Assembly: GCA_015231265.1 (NCBI GenBank) | Contig: JADGBX010000010.1 | Coordinates: 1-42,105 of the forward strand | DNA: 42,105 nt | Direction of reading: 5' to 3' | Source: Magnetococcales bacterium | GTDB taxonomy: Bacteria; Pseudomonadota; Magnetococcia; Magnetococcales; JADGBX01 | Shown here: in pieces, positions 24,241 to 34,300 of the stretch | How the letters are laid out: each line of letters opens with the position of its first letter | How positions within the stretch are numbered: the first letter of the stretch is position 1 | The notes under the pieces: model-generated | Databases searched by the model: none | What the model was told of the DNA's origin: nothing | Seen by the model: the letters and a program-made list of their open reading frames with translations, nothing else | Program-made: the position numbers and the translations under genes

Positions 24241-26826
24241 ATGATTGAAGATCTCGAACTTCGTGAGCTGTTCAAAGCCGAGAGCGACGAGCATCTGACC
24301 AAACTCGACAATGGCCTCCTCCATCTGGAGAAACACCCTGACGACACCTCGGAATTGTCGGAGCTGTTTCGCGAAGCGCACAGCCTGAAAGGGGCAGCGC
24401 GCATGCTGGGCGTTGCCGATGTGGAGACTCTGGCTCACCATTTCGAGGATGTTCTGGGTGCCGCTTCACGGGGTGATCACACCTTTACGCCCGAGCTGAT
24501 AGACCGGTTGATCAATGGTTTGGATGAAGTTCGCAAACTGGTGGATGAAGCGGTCAGCGGTACACCTGCCAATGTCTCGGTGGTGGATGCACTGGCGCGG
24601 CTCAAGGGAGAAGCCCCGCCTCTTTCTCCACATTCAGCACCCAGCGAACAACAACCAGAAACAGCTCCAGCGGCAACACTTCAACCAGAACCTGCACCCC
24701 TACCCTCGCCTCCCTTTGAACCAGAGACTGCACACACCTCGCAACCAGCGGTTTCATCGGATGCAACGACTCCGGTACCCACTTCAATAGAAAATGCAAT
24801 CCCGACAACGCCTCACGAACCGAAACCGGAGATCTCTTCCGAGCCTGAAAAAGAGCGCGCCACCTCCTCTTCCGCAACGCCCCCAGATCAGAAGCCGCCC
24901 TCTGCGTTGGAACGTGAAACGACTGCCCCTTCTCCAAAAAACCATATCTCCGAACCAATGCAATCGGTTCAGGAACAGCCAGCTAGCCAGAAACCAGCAC
25001 CCAAAGAGGAGTCCGGTTCCGACTCCCACAAAGTTGGCACCATCCGTGTCAAACCCAGGCAGCTCGATCAACTGATGAACCATGCAGCCGAGTTGACAGT
25101 GGTTCGAACCCGGCTCAAACGGCGACTCACGGAGATTGAGAGTCTGGTGAGCTGCTGGGATGAACTGCAACGGGTTCTGGCCGAACAGTCGATCCATCAA
25201 GAAGTGAGTGAGCATGGAGCGGACGGGGAAGCGGACCTCTGGCGTTCACCGATGGATCGCCTTGGTTCCAGCATGCGTACTCTGCGGGCCTCCCTGTTTG
25301 AAGATGAAGCGAGCATGGATATCGTTGCCAGGGAACTGGAGGAGGGGATCCGCAATCTGCGGCTGTTGCCGCTCTCCACCCTGTTCAACCTCTTTCCCCG
25401 ACTGGTCAGAGATCTCTCACGGCAACTGGTCAAAAGCGGAGGCGTGGAAAAACGGGCTGAACTGATCGTGGAAGGGGGGGAAACCACTGCGGACAAACAG
25501 ATCATCGAGGAGATGAAGGATCCACTGATGCACCTGATCCGTAACAGCATGGATCATGGGCTGGAGTTTCCCGATACCCGTGAAGCGCTGGGAAAGAATC
25601 CCGTAGGCACCGTTACACTGCGAGCCTCCCGCACCTCTACCCACGTCATCATTGAAGTGGGCGACGATGGTCGGGGGCTCAATCTGGATGATATCCGCAA
25701 AACCGCAATCAAACGACGTCTCTACACTGAGAAGGAGCTTGCCACCTGGACATCGGGACAGGTCCGCAATCTCATCTTCACCCCTGGCTTCTCCACCAGC
25801 CCGCTGGTGACCGATCTCTCGGGTCGTGGTGTCGGACTGGATGCCGTCCGCACCAATGTCGAGAACCTCAAGGGAACCATCTCCGTCGATTCCACTCCTG
25901 ATGCCGGTAGTCTGTTCACGATCCGTCTGCCCATTACGCTGGCGACAACGCCTGTTTTTATTGTGCGCATCGACGACCAACAGTTCGCCATTCCCATCGA
26001 CTACATTCAGAACGTGCGTCGTGTCCTGCCTGCTGATCTCTTCACACTCGAAGGGCACTCCACGATTACCATCAACGATGAACCCATTTCAGTAGCAGAT
26101 CTTTCCGATCTGTTAGAACTGCCGCAAAACCCCTCCAAATCGGAAGAAGAGCGTTGGAAACAGGCGCGACCCTGCATCATCCTGGTGGCCGGAGGCGACC
26201 GTATCGGGATATTCGTCGATGATCTGGTGGATGAACTGGAAGTGGTTCTTAAACCCCACGGCTCCATCCTTCGGCGTGTCCGAAACGTCTCGGGATCGAC
26301 CATCCTTGGCAGTGGAGAGGTGTGTACCGTTCTTAACCCCCAGGATCTGATCCGATCGATTCAAAATCGCCACATCAGCGCCAGTTCAGTCATGACACCC
26401 GCCCATGAAGTGGGAACAAATGGCCCCACTTCTCCCATAGAGGATGACGGATCCATCCAGGAACGTCGCACAATCCTCCTGGTGGAGGACTCCATCACGA
26501 CCCGTACCCAGGAGAAAAGGATTCTGGAAGCGGCGGGATACGATGTGATCACCGCCGTTGATGGTCTGGATGCTTTGCAGAAAATGGGCTCATTGGAACT
26601 GGACGCCGTAGTTTCGGACATACAGATGCCCAATCTTGACGGCTTGTCTTTGTGTGAGAGAATACGCCAAAATAGTACCTACGAGGAGTTACCCATCATT
26701 CTGGTAACGTCACTCTCCACGGAAGACGACAAGAGACGCGGAATGGAAGCCGGAGCAAATGCTTATATTTCAAAGACATCTTTTGAACAAAAAGGTCTAT
26801 TGGATACGCTGAGGAGGCTGGTATGA
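24241..26826 (+). CDS. cheA: CheA histidine kinase with C-terminal receiver (CheA-REC, WspE/FrzE-like)
   Basis: 861 residues. The Hpt domain (1-110) carries phospho-acceptor His47 in REAHSLKGAARML. A Pro/Ser/Glu-rich linker (about 120-260) has no visible P2 domain. The dimerisation domain starts near 262 (VKPRQLDQLMNHAAEL). The catalytic ATPase has HLIRNSMDHGLE (near 430), GDDGRGLN (near 475), TDLSGRGVGLD and a G-rich tail. A CheW-like regulatory domain (about 565-715) and a REC domain (741-861, Asp793 in VVSDIQMPNLDG) follow. In CheA-REC proteins the attached receiver acts as output, sink or feedback. Its stop overlaps the cheB start (ATGA), giving translational coupling. Confidence 0.96.
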   Translation: MIEDLELRELFKAESDEHLTKLDNGLLHLEKHPDDTSELSELFREAHSLKGAARMLGVADVETLAHHFEDVLGAASRGDHTFTPELIDRLINGLDEVRKLVDEAVSGTPANVSVVDALARLKGEAPPLSPHSAPSEQQPETAPAATLQPEPAPLPSPPFEPETAHTSQPAVSSDATTPVPTSIENAIPTTPHEPKPEISSEPEKERATSSSATPPDQKPPSALERETTAPSPKNHISEPMQSVQEQPASQKPAPKEESGSDSHKVGTIRVKPRQLDQLMNHAAELTVVRTRLKRRLTEIESLVSCWDELQRVLAEQSIHQEVSEHGADGEADLWRSPMDRLGSSMRTLRASLFEDEASMDIVARELEEGIRNLRLLPLSTLFNLFPRLVRDLSRQLVKSGGVEKRAELIVEGGETTADKQIIEEMKDPLMHLIRNSMDHGLEFPDTREALGKNPVGTVTLRASRTSTHVIIEVGDDGRGLNLDDIRKTAIKRRLYTEKELATWTSGQVRNLIFTPGFSTSPLVTDLSGRGVGLDAVRTNVENLKGTISVDSTPDAGSLFTIRLPITLATTPVFIVRIDDQQFAIPIDYIQNVRRVLPADLFTLEGHSTITINDEPISVADLSDLLELPQNPSKSEEERWKQARPCIILVAGGDRIGIFVDDLVDELEVVLKPHGSILRRVRNVSGSTILGSGEVCTVLNPQDLIRSIQNRHISASSVMTPAHEVGTNGPTSPIEDDGSIQERRTILLVEDSITTRTQEKRILEAAGYDVITAVDGLDALQKMGSLELDAVVSDIQMPNLDGLSLCERIRQNSTYEELPIILVTSLSTEDDKRRGMEAGANAYISKTSFEQKGLLDTLRRLV

Positions 26827-27995
26827 TCCGCGTCCTACTCGTCGATGATTCACCAGTAGCGATTCTGGTCCTGAAAAAAATGCTGCAACGTGCCACCGAT
26901 ATTGAAGTGGTCGGCACGGCCTCCAATGGTCAAATGGCCATGGAGATGCTGCCGGTGCTCAAACCCGACGTCATGTGCACCGATCTGCACATGCCGAAAA
27001 TGGATGGACTCACGCTCACCCGACAGGTGATGAAGTCCCACCCCCTGCCGATTCTGGTCATCAGCATTTCGGTTCAAAGCCACGATGATCACAACGTCTT
27101 CGAGCTTCTCGAAGCAGGCGCCATTGATGTCTTCCCAAAACCACAAGGCGGGCTTTCCGAAGCGTCATCTGGGATTGCCGATGAGTTGATCAGCAAACTG
27201 CGTGTCTTGTCGGGTGTCGTACCGATTCGACGTCACACGACTCGTTTGAAAACACCTTCCTTTTCACAAAGTGCAACTGCTGGCACCGAACAATCACAGC
27301 CCAAAGCCTCAACATCATCACCCGTTTCCCAACAACCGGGATCCATCCCCCCTCTCACTGAGATGACCCCCTCGGCTTTCTCCGCCGGTGGGATTGACAC
27401 CTCAACGTATCGCGTCGTCGTTGTTGGAGCATCAACGGGTGGACCTCAGGCGCTGAAAACCTTGTTTGCCGATCTACCTGAGGATTTCCCTCTACCGATT
27501 ATTACCGTACAGCATATCAGCGTCGGTTTTCTCAATGAGCTGGTCAACTGGATGAATAGCGCGTGCACTCTGACCGTAAAAATAGCCGTTCTGGGTGAGC
27601 GCCCTCAGCCTGGAACGATCTATTTCCCACCAGAAGACACCCACCTTATCATTGATGAACACGGCTTGTTCGCCAGTATCGACGATGAGCAACTCAGCAT
27701 CTACCATCTGCCCCCTACCAACCACCGACCCTCCGTAGACGTTCTGTTTCACTCGGTTGCCCGGTACTACAAGCGCCACGCTGCAGCCATCATTCTTACC
27801 GGCATGGGGGCAGATGGTGTGGACGGTATGCGTGCTATCTGTAAAGAGGGTGGGTTTACTGTGGCCCAGAATGAGGAGAGTTCCGTCGTCTTCGGCATGC
27901 CGCAGAAAGCGATTGAAGCAAATGTTGCCAAAGTGGTCTGTAGCATCGAGACCATGACGGGCACACTCATTGAAAATCTGAAAAGTGGCCATTGA
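26823..27995 (+). CDS. cheB: CheB receptor methylesterase response regulator
   Basis: 390 residues. The REC domain (1-115) has DDSP, Asp54 in MCTDLHMPKMDG and Lys in DVFPKPQGG. A Ser/Thr/Pro-rich linker (about 135-195) precedes the methylesterase (about 196-388), with all three catalytic residues: Ser204 in VGASTGGPQA, His231 in TVQHIS and Asp331 in LTGMGADGVDG. It demethylates or deamidates receptor glutamates, opposing CheR, and is activated when CheA phosphorylates the REC domain. It overlaps cheA by four bases. It is the intact counterpart of the pseudo-CheB portion of the 15914 fusion and a useful internal reference for which residues are lost there. Confidence 0.97.
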   Translation: MIRVLLVDDSPVAILVLKKMLQRATDIEVVGTASNGQMAMEMLPVLKPDVMCTDLHMPKMDGLTLTRQVMKSHPLPILVISISVQSHDDHNVFELLEAGAIDVFPKPQGGLSEASSGIADELISKLRVLSGVVPIRRHTTRLKTPSFSQSATAGTEQSQPKASTSSPVSQQPGSIPPLTEMTPSAFSAGGIDTSTYRVVVVGASTGGPQALKTLFADLPEDFPLPIITVQHISVGFLNELVNWMNSACTLTVKIAVLGERPQPGTIYFPPEDTHLIIDEHGLFASIDDEQLSIYHLPPTNHRPSVDVLFHSVARYYKRHAAAIILTGMGADGVDGMRAICKEGGFTVAQNEESSVVFGMPQKAIEANVAKVVCSIETMTGTLIENLKSGH

Positions 27996-28076
27996 TACAT
28001 CTCATCATGATTTGCGCACGATGACGAAATGATCTCTGAGCGCTCATGATTCTACGCCTTCCACTGACAGTGCAGA

Positions 28077-29756
28077 ATGGTTCAAACCATGGCAAGAAAA
28101 CAGATTCTCATCGTTGAAGACAGTGCGATTCAGCGGGTGATGTTGCAACGCCTTCTGACCGAGGCGGGCTATCAGGTGGAGGCGGCTCGTGATGGTGTCG
28201 AAGGGTTGAATCAAGCCCGGTCGTCTCACCCTGATCTCGTCATCAGTGATATCAACATGCCCAACATGGATGGGTATGAGATGTGTCAGGCCATGCGCCA
28301 GGACACGGACCTTGCCGCCACACCGGTCATGATTCTCACCAGTCTCGATGATCCTCGGGAGGTGCTACGCGGTATCACGGCCGGTGCCGACAACTACGTT
28401 ACCAAACCCTACGACAGCGACAATCTGCTGGATCGTATCGCCCGTCTTCTGGAGGAGGCCTCTACTCCCCCTGAGGACGATGACGACGATCCAACCATCA
28501 TGCTTGGCAACGAACGGCATGTAATCTCTGCCGGACGCCGTCAGATACTGACTCTACTTCTCTCCACATACGAAAACGCCGTTCAACGCAATCAGGAGTT
28601 GTTGCAGACGCAACTCGAATTGAAGGTTCTCAACGAACAGCTTGAAGAGAAAGTCGCAGAGCGCACTCAACAGTTGGAAGCGGCCAATCGTGCCAAGTTG
28701 ATGTTCATCAACAATATGAGTCACGAGCTGCGTACTCCCCTCAACGCCATCATCGGCCTGACCGATCTGACAATGGGATCTGAGGATCTAACAGATGATC
28801 ACAAATCTCATCTCTCCATCGTCCACCAATCCGCAGAGTCCCTTCTCCTGCTCATTAACAGTCTCCTCGATTTTGCCAAACTGGAAACCCATGAACTGAC
28901 CACACGCAAAACGGTTTTCCATCTTCGTAAGCATCTCGAGAAAGCACTGGCTCCGGAAATGGAAAAAGCGGTTGCCAAAGGACTCTTCTTTCTCTGCCGA
29001 ATCAGTCAAGATGTTCCAGATGCGTTGATCGGCGACGCCTCTCGGCTGGCCTCCATTCTGACACAGCTCACCTCAAACGGTGTGAAGTTCACCGATTCCG
29101 GACACATTATCGTCACGATTGTCCCCATTGAGGTTCTCAATCGCTCAGTTCTCATCCGTTTTTCTGTGGATGATACCGGCTGCGGCATACCTGAAGAACG
29201 GAAAGAGACTATCTTCTCCAGTTTCATGCAGGGAGACGGCACCTCAACCCGTCATCACGGTGGAACCGGAATTGGTCTGACATTGGCTCAACGCCTCGCC
29301 AACCTTTTGGGGGGCAATCTGGGATTCGTCAGTGTCAACGGCATGGGAAGCACCTTCCATCTCGACCTGCGCATCGAAACCGATCCATCTGTCGATACCC
29401 GGAACAGCCATGAAGATGCCTTTAACGAAGAAACCCTGCTTATCGGTGGCATGATCGGTGCCGATGAAACGATGGAACAGACCCTGGAGAGTGAAGATTC
29501 TACAGCCGCCATCAGTGTTGACACTCTCCTTGCACGCCTGAATAACGCCCTCAACGCCTTGGAGAGAGGGGCCGTAGAGGTGGCTGAATCGGAAACGATA
29601 CGGCTGAAACGCTCTACGCTTCCTGAAGGCACCGTCACTGACCTGCGCACGCATCTCTTCAGACTGGTTCTCAGTTTGAGAAAACGCAACATCGAAGAGT
29701 CGAAGCAGCAGTTCATCACCCTCCTTACCTCACTCCAGCAGAACACCGACACCTGA
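28077..29756 (+). CDS. REC - HisKA - HATPase kinase with Hpt-like tail lacking His
   Basis: 559 residues (ATG 28077; ATG 28089 also possible). REC (about 8-125) has Asp58 in LVISDINMPNMDG and Lys in NYVTKPYD. The linker PTIMLGNERHVISAGRRQIL and LLLSTYENAVQRNQELL is the same module as in the pseudo-CheB kinase. A coiled coil leads to HisKA with His216 in NNMSHELRTPLN, then HATPase (DDTGCGIPEE, GGTGIGLTLA). The last ~85 residues look like an Hpt helical bundle (LLARLNNALNALERGAVEVAE) but have no His at the expected place. It holds the position where a Wsp locus has the WspR diguanylate cyclase. It is therefore the likely output: a kinase gated by CheA-dependent phosphorylation of its own receiver (inference). 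Confidence 0.9.
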   Translation: MVQTMARKQILIVEDSAIQRVMLQRLLTEAGYQVEAARDGVEGLNQARSSHPDLVISDINMPNMDGYEMCQAMRQDTDLAATPVMILTSLDDPREVLRGITAGADNYVTKPYDSDNLLDRIARLLEEASTPPEDDDDDPTIMLGNERHVISAGRRQILTLLLSTYENAVQRNQELLQTQLELKVLNEQLEEKVAERTQQLEAANRAKLMFINNMSHELRTPLNAIIGLTDLTMGSEDLTDDHKSHLSIVHQSAESLLLLINSLLDFAKLETHELTTRKTVFHLRKHLEKALAPEMEKAVAKGLFFLCRISQDVPDALIGDASRLASILTQLTSNGVKFTDSGHIIVTIVPIEVLNRSVLIRFSVDDTGCGIPEERKETIFSSFMQGDGTSTRHHGGTGIGLTLAQRLANLLGGNLGFVSVNGMGSTFHLDLRIETDPSVDTRNSHEDAFNEETLLIGGMIGADETMEQTLESEDSTAAISVDTLLARLNNALNALERGAVEVAESETIRLKRSTLPEGTVTDLRTHLFRLVLSLRKRNIEESKQQFITLLTSLQQNTDT

Positions 29757-29803
29757 AGAGACCCTCCTGCCAGCTCCCCCCTGATCACGCCTTTTTTCCC
29801 ATA

Positions 29804-29825
29804 ATCGGTGTTAAAAAACACTGAT
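29804..29825. repeat. Inverted repeat after the chemosensory cluster
   Basis: ATCGGTGTT (29804-29812) pairs with AACACTGAT (29817-29825), one G-T pair, with an AAAA loop. It lies 48 bp after the last signalling gene. It may help end that transcript, but there is no T-run on the plus strand, so it is only a weak terminator candidate. Confidence 0.35.
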
Positions 29826-29864
29826 AGATCATTGTGGTCCACACCTCGGGCATGCAAATTGCTC

Positions 29865-29892
29865 TTGCATTCTCCAACGAGGATGCTATTAA
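29865..29892 (+). promoter_or_regulatory. Weak promoter candidate for the M23/bactofilin pair
   Basis: TTGCAT (29865-29870) is followed after 16 nt by TATTAA (29887-29892), about 55 bp before the M23 gene start. Both hexamers are only partial matches. It is reported because a new unit must start somewhere after the signalling cluster. Confidence 0.25.
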
Positions 29893-29947
29893 CGTTGTTA
29901 TAGATCGATAAGAAGTGCTTCATGAGAACAACGATCAAGAGGGGCAC

Positions 29948-30991
29948 ATGAGAGATACGATCACGGTAACAGTGACGGAGATTACAGGGTCTCGTTTCTA
30001 TAGGTTACCAAGAAAAATCAAAACAATTCTGGCTGTTAGCCTGTTTGGGGCCACCTGTCTTCTCGTAGGGTCGATGGTGACGGCAGGATGGCTTCTGTCC
30101 GAAAACACCACACTCGATTTTCAAAATGGGAAACTCAAGACGGACCTTAAACACTCTGTAGAAAACAGACAACATCTTGACGAACAACTCAGCCAGAAAA
30201 CAGCGGAGTTCCAAGATGTGGGATACCGAATGCGCTTCATAGAAGAGATGATCGGATCAGGCTCCCTTGAGGACCGTCCGCTGCTTGAACGTGTGAATCA
30301 TGCCAGCATCATTATTGATCGCCGGGAGAAGGAGTTTCGAGAAATCGGCGACATGATCGATAATATTGAAGGAATCATCGGCCTCGAATCACCGGACAAG
30401 AAGAACCACACCTTCAAGGAACGTCTCCAAGCGGCCAGCCTAACCGCACTGCAAAAGCAGACCATGCTCAACGAAATTCCAAGCGGTATGCCGATCATCA
30501 GCAGTCGCATATCTAGTGGCTTCGGACATCGAAAGCATCCGGTTTTGAAAAAACGGATGATGCACGCCGGTATCGACTTCAAAGCAGATGTCGGCACGAA
30601 TGTCACCGTAACCGCTGATGGCGTCGTTGAATTTGCCGGCAAACACAAGAAAAGCGGTTTCGGCAATCTGGTTATCGTTCGCCACAATTTCGGCTTTCGC
30701 ACATTCTACGGCCATCTGAGCGGCTTTGTCGCCAAGGCGGGTGATTTCGTCCATAAAGGCGACTTGCTGGCGAAATCGGGCAATACCGGTATCAGCTCCG
30801 GGCCCCATCTGCATTATGAGATCAGGTTCATCCATCGCAGTCTGAACCCCAAGCCGTTCATCAACTGGAGCATGGACAACTACGAGGTTGTCTTCAAGGA
30901 GAAGCAGGTCAAATGGGACTCTTTGATAAAATTAGCAAATCTAAGACTAAACGCTCCAGCACAACCATCATTGCACCTGGCACGAAAATAA
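29948..30991 (+). CDS. Membrane-anchored M23 peptidase (LytM-type peptidoglycan endopeptidase)
   Basis: 347 residues. A cytoplasmic N-terminus of ~24 residues, one TM helix (about 25-48), then a periplasmic charged coiled coil (about 55-185) and a C-terminal M23 domain. Zinc ligands are visible: His in FGHRKHP, the HAGID motif near 206-210, and HLHYE near 287. These enzymes cut peptide cross-links in peptidoglycan. The ATG at 29948 has AGAGGGG a few bases upstream; a longer start at 29915 has no such site. The 3' end overlaps the bactofilin gene by 79 nt. M23/bactofilin pairs are a recurring cell-shape module (Csd1/CcmA in Helicobacter, LmdC/BacA in budding alphaproteobacteria), in which the bactofilin polymer localises the hydrolase. 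Confidence 0.94.
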   Translation: MRDTITVTVTEITGSRFYRLPRKIKTILAVSLFGATCLLVGSMVTAGWLLSENTTLDFQNGKLKTDLKHSVENRQHLDEQLSQKTAEFQDVGYRMRFIEEMIGSGSLEDRPLLERVNHASIIIDRREKEFREIGDMIDNIEGIIGLESPDKKNHTFKERLQAASLTALQKQTMLNEIPSGMPIISSRISSGFGHRKHPVLKKRMMHAGIDFKADVGTNVTVTADGVVEFAGKHKKSGFGNLVIVRHNFGFRTFYGHLSGFVAKAGDFVHKGDLLAKSGNTGISSGPHLHYEIRFIHRSLNPKPFINWSMDNYEVVFKEKQVKWDSLIKLANLRLNAPAQPSLHLARK

Positions 30992-31317
30992 ACGGCATCG
31001 TCGATGCCGAGTCGGTGTTTCACGTTGATGGTGAGCTTGAAGGAGAAATTCGTTCCACAGGGGTTGTCACTATTGGCCGCACTGGAACGATCCGAGGTCA
31101 TCTCAAAGCCAAAAAACTCATGGTCACCGGGGTTTTCTCCGGTAAAGCCGACTGTGATGAGATCGAGATTCTTGCGGGTGGAAACGTGAGCGGTGAGATC
31201 GCTTCGAAGGTGCTTGTGGTAGAACGGGGCAGCCACTTTGAGGGAGAGAGCAACTTAAAGGGGATCCAAACGGACACATCCTCTTTACAAAAAGACAATG
31301 ATAAAAAAAAGAGTTAA
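30913..31317 (+). CDS. Bactofilin cytoskeletal protein
   Basis: 134 residues. A short basic N-terminus (MGLFDKISKSKTKRSS) precedes the right-handed beta-helix core (about 17-115), with its repeating short hydrophobic/Gly pattern: TTIIAPGTKINGIVDAES, GELEGEIRS, TIGRTGTIRGHLKAKKL, GVFSGKADCDEIEIL and GNVSGEIASK. The tail is charged. Bactofilins self-assemble without nucleotide into filaments or sheets at the inner membrane and scaffold cell-wall enzymes. The gene begins inside the 3' end of the M23 peptidase gene in another frame, with AGGAGAAGCAGG before the ATG, so the two are co-translated. That overlap, and the peptidase's own membrane anchor, support a physical partnership. Confidence 0.96.
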   Translation: MGLFDKISKSKTKRSSTTIIAPGTKINGIVDAESVFHVDGELEGEIRSTGVVTIGRTGTIRGHLKAKKLMVTGVFSGKADCDEIEILAGGNVSGEIASKVLVVERGSHFEGESNLKGIQTDTSSLQKDNDKKKS

Positions 31318-31362
31318 CGACGTCACATCAGACGTTGGGGTTTGGAGAAATCCGGGCATCCC

Positions 31363-34300
31363 CTACTTACGCCCGAACCCACCCCCCCCGGGGGTTTCGA
31401 TCGTGATCGCTTCACCTGCGTCCACTCGACACTGGTGACTCGCAGGCAGAATGGTCGTACTGCCATCACAGTGATGCAGCCGGTTGATTCCAACGGAACC
31501 GTTCTCTCCACCATCCAGACCGAATGGTGGACACTCTCTACGCTGCGTGAGAAGCGTGACCATCCTTGGCTCCATAAATCGGAAGGTACGGACCACACCG
31601 TCCCCACCCCTCCAACTTCCATCACCCCCGGAACCGGTACGCAACGAAAACCGCTCCAGTCGTACAGCAGGAAAACGGCTCTCCAGTACTTCAGGATCGG
31701 TGATCCGGGTATTCGTCATGTGGACTTGAACACCGGAGGCGCCCGATTCTCCTTGGATTGCACCAGAACCACCTGCAATGGTCTCGTAGTATTGGGACCC
31801 GGAACCATCCACGGCACCAAAAAGTAGATTATTCATGGTTCCCTGAGAAGCAGCGGCAATGCCCAACGCACCCAGAAGGATATCCACAACACGTTGTGAC
31901 GTCTCCACATTTCCACCGGAAACAGCCGCCCCCTCCCCAGGAGAGAGCATGGAACCATCCGGAATCGAGATGGAGACAGCCTCCAAACAGCCATCATTCA
32001 ATGGAATATCCTGCTGGACCAAGCTCCTGAACACATAGAGCACGGCAGCACGCACCACAGCGGATGGCGCATTGAGATTGCCTGGATGTTGCGGGGATGT
32101 TCCCTGGAAATCTACCGATGCCGAGACTGAATCAAAACCAACATCACGAGCTATCTCCATGCGAACCTGAAGTACTGAACCGTCATCCATAGCATCCCGC
32201 CAGACGCCCTGCCAGCTTCCCGACTCATCACCTCTCTCATCCAGAAACTGTTTCAGAACCCTCTGCATCGCTTGAGCAGCATTGTCACGCATGTGGTCCA
32301 TGTACCGGGATACAACTGAATCCCCATAGAGATCGCAGAGCCTTTCAACACCGGAAACGCCCTTGTGACAGGCAGCGATCTGGGCGCGTAGATCGGAAAG
32401 CCGTTCAGAAAGATTACGTGCAGGCCACTGCCCACTGCCGAGAATGGCACGAACCTTCTCTTCCAGAAACTCGCCTTCACGTACAATCAGACGATTGGAA
32501 AAGACAACCCCTTCCTGAATCAGTTCCGTCGCAAAAGGGGGCATGGAGCCAGGCACGATCCCACCAATATCTGCATGATGCCCACGAGCAGCAACGAAGA
32601 ACAGTAACCGACCACGACGGAATATCGGTGCCACCACCGTCACATCCGGCAGATGCGATCCCCCTTTCATGGGATCGTTGCTCACATAGAGATCCCCAGG
32701 GTGAATCCTCTCTCCCCGTTCGGCAAGGAGCCCGGAGACCGTCTCGCCCATTGCACCGAGATGGACCGGTATGTGGGGAGCGTTGGCAACCAAGCGGCCA
32801 CGATGATCAAAGACCGCACAGGAGAAATCGAGCCGCTCCTTGATGTTGACTGAATGCGACGTTCGAGCCAGAGTCTCACCCATTTGACTGGCGATACCCA
32901 TGAAGCGGTGGTTGAAAACCCCCAGAAGAACCGGATCTACACGCTCTTCCTCGCTTACCATGTCACTCTGAGAGGAGGAGCAACTCTCCTCAATCACCAT
33001 GGACAAAGTAATCATGCCAGCCTCATCGACCCGACACTGGTATCCCGCTTCCACCACGATGGTCGCATTCTGTTCCGTAATCAGAGCTGGTCCCGATATC
33101 ACATGTCCGGAAACAAGATGTTCTCTATCATAAACGGTAACCGTCTCCGCCCCCTCATCCTGGAACCACACTTCTGACTGATCTTCCCGAACCTCCTTAT
33201 CGCTTTCCTGACCAATGCTGCGATCCTTCTCGTGCCAGTGATCATTCCCCACCCGGTCAGGGCGCCATACATCAATACGGACCGTCACCAGCTCAGGAAT
33301 GATATCCGGGGCATCAAAACCGTAATAGCGACGATGTGCCTGAAGAAAAGAGGCGTGAAGCTGTTCAACATCATCGACAAATGGAAGCGTCAACGGTGAA
33401 TCAGTACCCGGGGTTCGCAGATCAACCTCAATGCGCCGTTGGAAGGCAGGATCAGCTTGGAACCCTTGAGCATCATCACCACCGACACCCCCCTCCATAA
33501 TCATTTCACGAATCAGAGACTCGGCCCGGTCACGGGCACGCTCCCGGACAAGACGCACCCCATCCTGATCTGCCGGAATCAAAACGCTCTCTACATGATG
33601 GCGACGATGGGCCGCCGTCGCGATCCCGTATGCCGACAGCAGACCGGAGAGAGGGTGAATCCGAATGGTCCGTATTCCAAGAATGCGCGCCACCCCACAC
33701 GCGTGCTGCGCCCCAGCACCTCCAAAACAGACCATGGCGTGATCTCTGAGATCATATCCACGGGCCTCAGAGAGCGTCTTGATGGGCTGGGCCATGGTCT
33801 CATTGGCGATACGCACATATCCAAGCGCCAAGGCTTCCGGCGAGAGCTCCGTTGCCAAAGCAGCATTTACCGCATCAGCAAGAAGAGTGAGTCGCTCCCG
33901 CGCTGCCTGAAAATCCAATGGGGCGTTGCGTTCAGGGCCGAATAGATGCGGGAAACGGTTCGTATCCAACCGCCCAAGTAACAGATTGGCATCGGTAATG
34001 GTTGCCGGCCCACCCAATCCGTAACACGCTGGCCCCGGAGCCGCCCCTGCCGATTCTGGCCCAACAGTGAGACGATGACCATCAAATCCCAGAATCGAGC
34101 CACCACCTGCGGCCACGGTCTCCACCCGCAACATGGGCGCATGGTAACGCACTCCGGCAGTTTCCACCTCCAGAACACGCTCCAAGACACCATCATAGCG
34201 ACACACGTCGGTTGAGGTCCCCCCCATGTCAAACCCAACCGCCTGACGATCACCACACTGCTCCGCAACCGCTGCCACACCGAGCACACCCCCAGCAGGA

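Noticed and set aside
28077-29756. A WspR-like diguanylate cyclase as the output of the chemosensory locus
   Set aside because: No GGDEF/GGEEF motif is present in this gene or elsewhere in the window. The C-terminal part is clearly HisKA-HATPase.
31342-31827. Plus-strand open frame downstream of bactofilin
   Set aside because: It lies inside the 3' part of the minus-strand oxoprolinase gene, which has its full family C-terminus there. No ribosome-binding site supports the plus-strand reading.
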